Origin: Camelimonas abortus
Lineage (GTDB): Bacteria; Pseudomonadota; Alphaproteobacteria; Rhizobiales; Beijerinckiaceae
Length of the DNA: 6,483 nucleotides
Direction: 5' to 3' (one strand)
Assembly (NCBI RefSeq): GCF_042647165.1
Contig: NZ_JBHRUV010000009.1
A program made the position numbers and the translations under genes. Numbering within the stretch: the first letter of the stretch is position 1; each line of letters begins with the position of its first letter. The notes under the pieces are model-generated. The model saw only the letters and a program-made list of their open reading frames with translations, did not search any database and was not told where the DNA came from. Shown piece by piece: positions 1 to 5,847 of the stretch.

Positions 1-301
1 TCGGGGCGGCGGGCGCGGCCTTGCGCTCGCCGAACAGCGGATTGGGGTGGACGCCCTTCTGCAGCCAGCCGGCGTTGACGGCGACGCCGAGGGCGACGGC
101 GGCGGCGACGAGGTTGAAGACGGTGCGTCCCGGCCGCGCGACGAGAAGCCGCCACAGCAGCGCGCGCGCGCTCACGCCCTGGCGCGCCGCGCGGCGGGCG
201 CCGCCATGCGGCGCGCGCGCCAGCCCGGAGCGCGCGGCGGCCGCGGCGCGGCTTTCATGGCGGACGACATCGCTGGAGGAACGGGCGAACGCTTCACGCA
301 A
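1..301 (-). CDS. Partial membrane-anchored protein, probably N-terminus of a peptidoglycan-binding-type protein
   Basis: The first 100 residues are visible and the gene continues past the left edge. The frame is closed upstream by TGA at 316-314. The first usable start is TTG at 301-299, which overlaps the kinase stop by 8 bases; no clear ribosome binding site is seen. GTG at 175 is an alternative start, with AGGG just before it. From the TTG, residues 1-56 are basic and Ala/Arg-rich, residues 60-79 form one hydrophobic membrane segment (VFNLVAAAVALGVAVNAGW), and residues 80-90 read LQKGVHPNPLF. A similar 'LQxGxHPxPxF' stretch just after a single N-terminal membrane segment is, as I recall, typical of alphaproteobacterial inner-membrane proteins with a C-terminal peptidoglycan-binding domain. 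That domain would lie outside the window, so the assignment is inference. The stop/start overlap with the kinase suggests co-transcription and translational coupling. Confidence 0.6.
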   Translation of the reverse strand, partial: MREAFARSSSDVVRHESRAAAAARSGLARAPHGGARRAARQGVSARALLWRLLVARPGRTVFNLVAAAVALGVAVNAGWLQKGVHPNPLFGERKAAPAAP

Positions 302-1100
302 GGCAGGGGGCCATCATCTGTGTGGCGCCGCCGGGAGCGGCGCCGGCTGGTTCGGAGAAACCGGCGACGGCTTCCGGCAGCGTCACCCTGGCGACGGTGC
401 CGGCGTCGTCGCCGGGGCGGATGACGAGCGCCCCGCCCTGCAGGCTGGCGAGGGAGCGCACGATGGTGAGGCCAAGGCCGAGCCCGGCGGCGGCGCGCCG
501 CTGGCGCGAGGCCTCAAGGCCGATGCCGTTGTCAGCGACGGTGAGCGCGATGAAGCCGTCGTCCCGTTCGGCCCAGACCCGCACCTCGCCGCCTGGCGGG
601 GTGAACTTGATGGCGTTGGCGATGAGGTTGAGCAGGATCTGGCGGGCGGCGCGCGGGTCGCAGCAGGCGTCGAGGCGCTGCGGCTGCGGCAGGTAACGGA
701 TGTCGACGCCGCGCCCGGCGGCGTCCGGCCGGGCCATGTCGCAGCAGGCGCCGGCGAGGGCGTTGAGGTCCACGGCGGCGCGTCCGGCGGCGGGCGCGCC
801 AAGGCCGTCGACGCCCTGTTCAAGGGCGGCGGCGATGAGGGCGTTCAGGTGGGCGGCGGCCTCATGGGCGCTGGCCGACCAGGCGCGACGCTGGGCGTCG
901 GTGAGCGTCTCGGCGCCGGCGAGCATTTCGGTGTAGCCCATGAGGGCGGAGAGCGGCGTGCGCAGCTCGTGGCCGAGCAGCGCCATCAGGTCGGGCGTGA
1001 CCGCGCCGCCCGGGACGTCGCGCCCGTTCCGGCGGGCGAAGCCGGCGATTCTGGCGCGCAGCGCGCGCAGGGCCCGGGCTGCTGCAAGCGTGCGAAACAC
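294..1100 (-). CDS. Soluble sensor histidine kinase (HisKA + HATPase_c) with a short ATP lid
   Basis: A 268-residue protein that should autophosphorylate on histidine and pass the phosphate to a response regulator. The H-box is LLGHELRTPLS with His44. The N-box is LLNLIANAIKFT, with Asn158 and Asn162. The G1 box is VADNGIGL (188-195) and the G2 box is GLGLGLTIV (206-214). Only about 35 residues precede the H-box. There is no membrane segment, PAS or GAF domain, so the kinase looks cytoplasmic and lacks a recognisable sensor; input may come from a partner protein. Between G1 and G2 there are only about 10 residues and no F-box, much shorter than in usual kinases. The GTG start at 1100-1098 is supported by a strong GGAAAGGAAG ribosome binding site 6-7 bases upstream. 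No response regulator is adjacent. The downstream partial membrane protein overlaps its stop and is probably in the same operon. The family call is secure; the specific role is unknown. Confidence 0.88.
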   Translation of the reverse strand: MFRTLAAARALRALRARIAGFARRNGRDVPGGAVTPDLMALLGHELRTPLSALMGYTEMLAGAETLTDAQRRAWSASAHEAAAHLNALIAAALEQGVDGLGAPAAGRAAVDLNALAGACCDMARPDAAGRGVDIRYLPQPQRLDACCDPRAARQILLNLIANAIKFTPPGGEVRVWAERDDGFIALTVADNGIGLEASRQRRAAAGLGLGLTIVRSLASLQGGALVIRPGDDAGTVARVTLPEAVAGFSEPAGAAPGGATQMMAPCLA

Positions 1101-1369
1101 GGCCGCTTCCTTTCCGAATGGCCGCCATCCGGCGGCCGGCGATCGCCGGGCTGCGGGCGGCGCGTCAGGCGCCGGCCACGCTGGCCCGCAGGCGCAGCCG
1201 CCGCGGCGCGCAGGGCCCGGGGCGGCTCATGGCGACACTGGCACAGGGCCGTTTACGCAATGCTAAAGCGTGGGGAAAACAGTGGAGCCGACGCCGCCAG
1301 TCCACAGGCCGCGCAGGCGGCCCCGCGGGCCGGCGGGCGTTCCGCAGCCAGAAGATGAGGCGAACGGCC

Positions 1370-1651
1370 ATGCGCCTGCTCATGTGCGTCATCTGCATAG
1401 CCGTCATTTACGTGCTCTCGCCGGCCAGCGGCCTGCGGGAGCGGGAGATCGTCGACGGCGCGGCGAAGGGGGCGCTGGCGGCGCGCCAGCTGCAGCTGTC
1501 CGGCCAGGCGGGCGGCGACGTCGCCGCCGCGGCCGGCCTCGCCGCCCGGCTGCTGGCGTGGCTCTCGCCCGGGCGACAGCCGGCGCCGGAGACGCGCAGG
1601 GCCGCGCCCGGCGACGCGCCGGAGCCGCCCGCCGCCGCGAACGGTCGCTGA
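1370..1651 (+). CDS. Small single-pass membrane or exported protein, DUF5330-like by position
   Basis: A 93-residue protein starting MRLLMCVICIAVIYVLSP. The N-terminal hydrophobic stretch (about residues 2-18) could be a membrane anchor or an uncleaved signal. Residues 20-65 are a probable helix rich in Ala, Leu and Arg, and the C-terminal 25 residues are a Pro/Ala-rich low-complexity tail. A GAGG about 9 bases before ATG 1370 favours this start; an in-frame ATG at 1355 would add five residues (MRRTA). In Hyphomicrobiales a short protein of the DUF5330 type commonly lies beside SufE with the same kind of N-terminal membrane segment, and this gene holds that position. However, the paired cysteines I associate with DUF5330 are missing: the only cysteines are Cys6 and Cys9, inside the membrane segment. 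It could therefore be a divergent relative or unrelated. It is in the same direction as sufE, 143 bases upstream. Function is unknown. Confidence 0.6.
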   Translation: MRLLMCVICIAVIYVLSPASGLREREIVDGAAKGALAARQLQLSGQAGGDVAAAAGLAARLLAWLSPGRQPAPETRRAAPGDAPEPPAAANGR

Positions 1652-1794
1652 ACCGCCCTGGCGCGTCCCGCCCGCAGCCGGCGGGGGCGCGAAAAACGCG
1701 CCGGCGGCATTGGCCCGGGCGGCCGGAAGCTGTAAGACCGGGCGGCGGAAAGGCGCCGTCGCCCCACCGGACGGCGCCACGGAACCTCACGCCC

Positions 1795-2223
1795 ATGCTG
1801 CCTTCGATCGACGCCGTCATCGACGATTTCGCCTTCCTCGACGACTGGGAGGACCGCTACCGCTACCTGATCGAGCTGGGGCGGCAGCTGCCGCCGATGC
1901 CCGCGGAGGCGCATACGGAGGAGAACCGCGTGCGCGGCTGCGCCAGCCAGGTGTGGCTGGAGAGCCAGGTGGAGCAGACGCCGGAAGGGCCGCGCCTGCA
2001 TTTCCTCGGCGACAGCGACGCCCACATCGTGCGCGGCCTGGTGGCGGTGGCGCTGGCGTTCTTTTCCGGGCGGCTGGCGAAAGAGATCGTCGCCGCCGAC
2101 GCCCAGGCGCTGTTTGACCGTCTGGGGCTTTCCGGCCATCTCACGCCGCAACGCTCCAACGGGCTCAGCTCCATGGTGAAGCGCATCAAGGCGGACGCGG
2201 CGGCGGCGCTGGCGGCGGCCTGA
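1795..2223 (+). CDS. sufE: SufE family sulphur acceptor protein
   Basis: A 142-residue cytoplasmic protein, the normal SufE length. SufE takes persulphide sulphur from the cysteine desulphurase SufS on a conserved cysteine and passes it to the SufBCD scaffold for Fe-S cluster assembly. The acceptor cysteine is Cys49 in the motif VRGCASQVW, the family signature. The N-terminal half, with DDFAFLDDWEDRYRYLIELG and the following LPPMP, is also typical. The C-terminal LSPGHLTPQRS-type segment of the family is present here as LSGHLTPQRSNGLSSMV. The ATG start is preceded by a modest GGAA about 10 bases upstream. No sufS or sufBCD gene is in the window, so this is a detached sufE, as is common in alphaproteobacteria. 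Its stop lies 5 bases from the stop of the convergent DUF6456-type gene. The family call is firm. The related CsdE has the same fold and chemistry and cannot be fully excluded. Confidence 0.95.
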   Translation: MLPSIDAVIDDFAFLDDWEDRYRYLIELGRQLPPMPAEAHTEENRVRGCASQVWLESQVEQTPEGPRLHFLGDSDAHIVRGLVAVALAFFSGRLAKEIVAADAQALFDRLGLSGHLTPQRSNGLSSMVKRIKADAAAALAAA

Positions 2224-2228
2224 GGCCG

Positions 2229-3257
2229 TCAGGCCCGCCACAGGCGCGTCCGGCTCCATGGCGGGCCAGCGGCCTCGCGCTGCAGGCCGTAGTGGGCGGC
2301 GAGGCGCGCCAGGGCCATGGCCAGCGCCACCTTGCCGGAGCGCGCCGGCCAGCCGCGCTCGCGCTCCAGCTGCTCCAGCCCTTTCAGAAAACCGCAGACG
2401 TCGAGCAGCACGCCGGCGAATTCCGGCCCCACCGCGTCGAGGGCGCGGCGCAGGCGCTGGCGGGCGGCCACGGCCATGTCGGAAGGCCCGGGCGCGCCGG
2501 CGCCTGCGACGGCGCCCGCCGGCCGCTCCCAGTTCACGGTCAGGCGCGGCGCCANCACGGCCATGTCGGAAGGCCCGGGCGCGCCGGCGCCTGCGACGGC
2601 GCCCGCCGGCCGCTCCCAGTTCACGGTCAGGCGCGGCGCCAGCTGCGCCCGTTCGAAATCGGCGCGGAAGCGTTCGCCGGCGAGCCAGGCGGCCTCATCG
2701 ATGAGCGGCGCGCCGTCGCGGCCGCGGCGCCGGCGCAGCCATGCCAGCGGACTTTCGCGGTGATTGACCGTCACCGCCGTCGCGACGCCGCCGACCCTGA
2801 GGGTCGCGGCGTCCAGTCCGGCGTGCTGGGCGAGGAACGGCGCCGCCGTCGCCTGTGCGCGGGCGAGGCGGGCGCGCCCGGCGGCGGAAAGCACGAGGCG
2901 GCGGCGCGCGCGCCCCTGCCCTTTTTCCTCCTCCACCAGCCCGGCCTCCAGCGCCGCGCGCGCCAGCGCCTCCGTCACGGCGGACCCGCCGAGGCTGACG
3001 CGCGTTCCCCCGGCCGCCGGCCGGGCGCCGGTGAGCCCCAGCATCCAGCCGCCGTCGGCCGGACCCGGGGCGAGAAAGGCGCCGGGCGCGGCGAGGCGGC
3101 GCAGCAGCGCCAGCAGCTCCGGCGCCGTCTCCGGCCGGCGCGCCGGACCGGCGGCCGGACGGCCGCGCCGGGCGCGGACGCCCTGGCCGGCGGCGGAGCG
3201 GCCGCCTTCGCCCCGGAGCGACGCGGCGGGCATGGATTTGTTCATGATTTGTTCCAT
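2229..3257 (-). CDS. DUF6456 domain protein, disrupted by an N-flanked assembly duplication
   Basis: As given the frame encodes 342 residues; with the 87-base duplication collapsed it would be 313. The ATG at 3257 has a perfect GGAGG 8 bases upstream. An in-frame ATG at 3359 lacks such a site. Residues 1-45 are basic and disordered. Residues 46-135 resemble a winged-helix unit (LLALLRRLAA, then a Ser/Thr-rich turn, AVTEALARAALEAGLVEEE, and RRRLVLSAAGRARLA). From about residue 166 the DUF6456 domain follows: ESPLAWLRRR, ERFRADFERAQLAPRLTVNW, LDAVGPEFAGVLLDVCGFLK and GLEQLERERGWPARSGKVAL. Family members are alphaproteobacterial proteins of unknown function. The fold suggests DNA binding, which is inference. 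Residues 207-234 are repeated exactly at 236-263, with X at 235. Because 86 + 1 bases is a multiple of three, the frame survives and the error is easy to miss. The gene is divergent from ptrB and convergent with sufE. Confidence 0.85.
   Translation of the reverse strand: MEQIMNKSMPAASLRGEGGRSAAGQGVRARRGRPAAGPARRPETAPELLALLRRLAAPGAFLAPGPADGGWMLGLTGARPAAGGTRVSLGGSAVTEALARAALEAGLVEEEKGQGRARRRLVLSAAGRARLARAQATAAPFLAQHAGLDAATLRVGGVATAVTVNHRESPLAWLRRRRGRDGAPLIDEAAWLAGERFRADFERAQLAPRLTVNWERPAGAVAGAGAPGPSDMAVXAPRLTVNWERPAGAVAGAGAPGPSDMAVAARQRLRRALDAVGPEFAGVLLDVCGFLKGLEQLERERGWPARSGKVALAMALARLAAHYGLQREAAGPPWSRTRLWRA
2469..2641. repeat. Exact 86-base direct duplication around a single N (probable unmerged contig overlap)
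   Basis: Bases 2469-2554 and 2556-2641 are identical, separated only by N at 2555. The identity stops exactly at the N on the inner sides; on the outer sides it ends with c at 2468 and g at 2642. An exact repeat abutting an undetermined base is the signature of two contig ends that overlap but were placed side by side instead of merged. The repeat lies in the conserved DUF6456 domain, where a 29-residue internal duplication would be unexpected. Confidence 0.93.
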
Positions 3258-3433
3258 ATTGCAGTCCTCCGTGGCATGATGGCGGGCGAGCGAAATTCCG
3301 GACACGACGGGAAAAGACCGCCCGCGGCCGCAGGGACGGCGCCGGCGGCGAAACGGCATGGCGGCGCGGAAGCGGCGGCTCCGGCCTGGTCTGGCGACGG
3401 TCCGCCCCGCGTCCGGGCGGACGGAGACGGTAA

Positions 3434-3453
3434 TATAGGTATATAATCCTATA
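3434..3453. promoter_or_regulatory. 20-base dyad TATAGG-N8-CCTATA overlapping the -10 region
   Basis: The perfect 6-base inverted repeat TATAGG / CCTATA is centred in the AT island and covers the proposed minus-strand -10 box, a position expected of an operator. On the plus strand the same stretch contains two exact TATAAT hexamers (3442-3447 and 3450-3455), but no plausible -35 lies 16-18 bases upstream of either. A divergent promoter for ptrB is therefore possible but unproven. The binding protein, if any, is unknown. Confidence 0.4.
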
Positions 3454-3470
3454 ATCGCCGTTCGTGTCAA
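3443..3470 (-). promoter_or_regulatory. Sigma-70-type promoter for the DUF6456-type gene
   Basis: On the minus strand a consensus TTGACA (3470-3465) is followed after 16 bases by GATTAT (3448-3443), matching 4 of 6 bases of TATAAT. Alternative -10 boxes at longer spacing (TATATA at 19) also exist in this AT-rich island. The start codon lies about 180 bases downstream, implying a long leader. The sharp drop in GC content against the surrounding DNA supports a regulatory role. Confidence 0.6.
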
Positions 3471-3645
3471 TCGCCCGTCCTGACGGCGCGGCGGCGGACG
3501 GCGCGGCGCGATGCGGTCTTGATTACGCCGCGGACAGGGCGCATCACCGCTGGCGCGCGGCCGGCGCGCGCCGTTTCGCCGCCTGCGGCGCCTGCGGCCA
3601 TGTCAGGCCAGCGCCGTCACCCGTTCCAGCCGCAAGGGTCCGCCC

Positions 3646-5781
3646 ATGACGCACAGCACCACGCCCCGCCCCGGAACGCCGCCCGCCCCGCCAGTCACGC
3701 CCGTCCGCCCGTCGGTCAGGCGGATCCACGGCGAGACGCTGCGCGACGACTACGCCTGGCTCAAGGCGGAGAACTGGCGGGAGGTGCTGAAGGACCCCGC
3801 GGCGCTGCCGGCCGACATCCGCGCCGTGCTTGAGGCGGAAAACGCCTGGTGCGACGCGGCGCTGGCCCCGCTGGCGCCGCTGCGGGACGCCCTGCTGAAG
3901 GAGATGCGCGGCCGCATCCGCGAGGATGACGCCGGGGTTCCGGCGCCGCACGGCCCCTGGCTGTGGTACGAGCGTTATGAAACCGGCGCCGGGCATGAGC
4001 TGGTGTGCAGGCGCCCGCGCGACGGGGGCCCCGAGCAGGTGCTGCTCGACGTCGAGGCCATGGCGAAGGGCAAGCCGTTCTTCGAGCCCGGCGACGTGGA
4101 GCATTCGCCGGACTTCAGCCGCATCGCCTGGAGCGCGGACGAGAAGGGCTCCGAGCTGTTCGCCATCCGCGTGCGCGAGGTGGACCCGGACGGAACGCTG
4201 CGCGACCTGCCGGACCTGGTGGAGGACACCACCGGCGAGATGGCGTGGCAGGCGGACAGCGCCGGCTTCTTCTACGTGATGAACGACGAAAATCACCGGC
4301 CGCGCAAGGTGTTCCTGCACCGTCTCGGCCAGCCGCAGGAGGCTGACCGGCTGGTGTATTTCGAGCAGGATCCCGGCTGGTTCGTGCACCTGGACGTCAC
4401 CCAGTCCGGCCGCTACCTGATCATTTCCTGCGGCGACCACGAGACCAGCGAAATCTGGCTGGTCGACCTGCGCGATCCGGAGGCGACGCCCTTCCTGGTG
4501 GCGGCGCGCGAGCCGCAGGTGCGCTACAGCGTCGACCACCACGGCGACCGGCTGGTGATCTGCACCAACGCCGACGGCGCCGAGGACTTCAAGCTGGTCA
4601 AGGCGCCGCTGGCGGCGCCGCAGCGGGAAAACTGGCGGGATCTGGTGCCGCACCGTCCCGGGGTGATGATCCTGTCGCATGTGGCCTTCGCCGGCCATCT
4701 GGCGCGGATGGAGCGGGAGAACGCCCGCCCCCGCATCGTCATCCGCGATTTCGCCACCGGCGAGGAGCACGCCATCGCCTTTGACGAGGAGACCTACGCC
4801 CTCGGCATGGACGGCGGCTATGAATACGACGTCACGGAGCTGCGCTTCGCCTACGCCTCGCTGACCACGCCCGCCTCCACCTACGCCTATGACATGGTCA
4901 CCCGCGCCCGCACGCTGCTGAAGCGCCAGGAGGTGCCGTCGGGCCACAATCCCGCTGACTATGTGGCGACGCGCCTGTTCGCCACGGCGCCGGACGGCGA
5001 ACAGGTGCCGGTGTCGGTGCTGCGCCGCAGGGACACGCCGCTGGACGGGAGCGCGCCGGCTCTGGTGTACGGCTACGGCGCCTATGGCCACGCGCTGTCG
5101 GCGGGGTTCCGCACCAGCATCCTGTCGCTTGTGGACCGCGGGTTCGTTTACGCCATCGCCCACGTGCGCGGCGGCACGGAGAAGGGCTGGGCCTGGTACC
5201 GCAACGGCAAGCGCGAGCACAAGCCAAACACCTTCACGGACTTCATCGCCGTCTGCCGGGCGCTCGCCCGGGCCGGCTACACATCGGAGGGGCGCATCGT
5301 CGCCCATGGCGGCAGCGCCGGCGGCATGCTGATGGGGGCGGTCGCCAACATGGCGCCGGAGCTGTTCGCCGGCATTATCGCCGACGTGCCCTTTGTGGAC
5401 GTGCTCAACACCATGCTGGACGACAGCCTGCCGCTGACGCCGCCGGAGTGGCCGGAGTGGGGCAATCCGCTGGCGAGCCGGGCGGATTTCGAGCTGATCC
5501 GCTCCTACGCGCCCTATGAACAGGTGAAGCCGCAGCGTTATCCGGCGATCCTGGCGCTGGGCGGGCTCACCGATCCGCGGGTGACCTACTGGGAGCCGGT
5601 GAAATGGGTGGCGCGGCTGCGCGCCGTCATGACCGGCGGCGGCCCCATCCTGTGCCGCATCAACATGGACGCCGGCCATGGCGGCGCCTCGGGGCGCTTC
5701 GATTCACTGAAGGAGACGGCGCTCTGCTACGCCTTCGCCCTGCAGGCGGCGCGCGGCTTCGACGCCCCGCCGGCGGGCTGA
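3646..5781 (+). CDS. ptrB: Oligopeptidase B (S9A prolyl oligopeptidase family serine peptidase)
   Basis: A 711-residue cytoplasmic serine peptidase, near the usual oligopeptidase B length of about 690-720. The enzyme cleaves short peptides after Arg or Lys. The N-terminus carries the family motif RRIHGETLRDDYAWLK (25-40). Residues about 80-420 form the beta-propeller that limits access to small substrates, and about 480-705 the alpha/beta-hydrolase domain. The likely triad is Ser557 in HGGSAGG, Asp643 in GGLTDPRVTYWEP and His678 in NMDAGHGG. Motifs VYGYGAYG (474-481), AHVRGGTEKGWAWY (505-518) and EWPEWGNP (601-608) are diagnostic of this subfamily; acidic residues of the last motif correspond to the pocket that selects basic P1 residues. 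There is no signal peptide. The first 20 residues are a Pro/Thr-rich leader. AAGGG about 8-9 bases upstream supports ATG 3646. It appears to be a single-gene unit, divergent from the DUF6456-type gene and ended by the hairpin at 5797-5823. Confidence 0.95.
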   Translation: MTHSTTPRPGTPPAPPVTPVRPSVRRIHGETLRDDYAWLKAENWREVLKDPAALPADIRAVLEAENAWCDAALAPLAPLRDALLKEMRGRIREDDAGVPAPHGPWLWYERYETGAGHELVCRRPRDGGPEQVLLDVEAMAKGKPFFEPGDVEHSPDFSRIAWSADEKGSELFAIRVREVDPDGTLRDLPDLVEDTTGEMAWQADSAGFFYVMNDENHRPRKVFLHRLGQPQEADRLVYFEQDPGWFVHLDVTQSGRYLIISCGDHETSEIWLVDLRDPEATPFLVAAREPQVRYSVDHHGDRLVICTNADGAEDFKLVKAPLAAPQRENWRDLVPHRPGVMILSHVAFAGHLARMERENARPRIVIRDFATGEEHAIAFDEETYALGMDGGYEYDVTELRFAYASLTTPASTYAYDMVTRARTLLKRQEVPSGHNPADYVATRLFATAPDGEQVPVSVLRRRDTPLDGSAPALVYGYGAYGHALSAGFRTSILSLVDRGFVYAIAHVRGGTEKGWAWYRNGKREHKPNTFTDFIAVCRALARAGYTSEGRIVAHGGSAGGMLMGAVANMAPELFAGIIADVPFVDVLNTMLDDSLPLTPPEWPEWGNPLASRADFELIRSYAPYEQVKPQRYPAILALGGLTDPRVTYWEPVKWVARLRAVMTGGGPILCRINMDAGHGGASGRFDSLKETALCYAFALQAARGFDAPPAG

Positions 5782-5796
5782 CGCGCCGCGGCGATG

Positions 5797-5823
5797 AAAA
5801 AGGGCCCTTGCGGGCCCTTTTTT
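5797..5823. terminator. Bidirectional rho-independent terminator
   Basis: A perfect 11-base stem (AAAAAGGGCCC, loop TTGC, GGGCCCTTTTT) with a further T begins 15 bases after the ptrB stop. It has a U-tract in both directions: after the stem for ptrB, and from the A-run on the other strand for the convergent minus-strand gene that stops at 5848. It should therefore end transcription of both genes. Confidence 0.95.
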
Positions 5824-5847
5824 GCGCCTTCCTGGACAGGGCGAGGT

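Larger units (their letters stand above)
3258..3645. other. Divergent intergenic region between the DUF6456-type gene and ptrB
   Basis: This 388-base stretch holds no gene I can support. Frames open on both strands here reflect high GC only. It contains the GGAGG ribosome binding site of the DUF6456-type gene (3265-3269), a leader of about 170 bases for that gene, an AT-rich island near 3431-3456 with promoter signals, and about 190 GC-rich bases before ptrB. A plus-strand promoter for ptrB is not obvious. The ptrB ribosome binding site is probably AAGGG, about 8-9 bases before ATG 3646. Confidence 0.7.

Noticed and set aside
1253..1267. TTAC-N7-TAAA resembling the CtrA site TTAA-N7-TTAA, upstream of the small membrane protein gene
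   Set aside because: It mismatches one position in each half-site and no promoter boxes line up with it; one such near-match in a gap of about 270 bases is not evidence.
21..1358. A 445-codon open frame on the plus strand opposite the kinase
   Set aside because: It lies antisense to a clear histidine kinase, its translation is low-complexity Gly/Ala/Arg with no motifs, and long antisense frames are expected at this GC content.
1686..1702. Hairpin GGCGCG-AAAAA-CGCGCC between the small membrane protein gene and sufE
   Set aside because: The stem is only 6 bases and no T-run follows on either strand; such stems are common by chance in DNA this GC-rich.
3275..3435. Possible attenuator or riboswitch in the long leader of the DUF6456-type gene
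   Set aside because: I see only weak GC-rich stems followed by TCTTTTCC and no known riboswitch pattern; the stem is too poor to call.
2292..3446. Long plus-strand open frame opposite the DUF6456-type gene
   Set aside because: It is antisense to a recognised family, also crosses the N, has no recognisable domain and has no supporting ribosome binding site.
3258..3470. N-terminal extension of the DUF6456-type protein to a TTG at 3470
   Set aside because: That TTG is part of the TTGACA -35 box, the extension is Arg-rich and unlike the family, and ATG 3257 has a perfect GGAGG at good spacing.
3544..5679. A 711-codon open frame on the minus strand opposite ptrB
   Set aside because: It is a shadow of the oligopeptidase B gene; the product is His/Arg/Ala-rich without recognisable domains, while the plus strand shows a complete catalytic triad.
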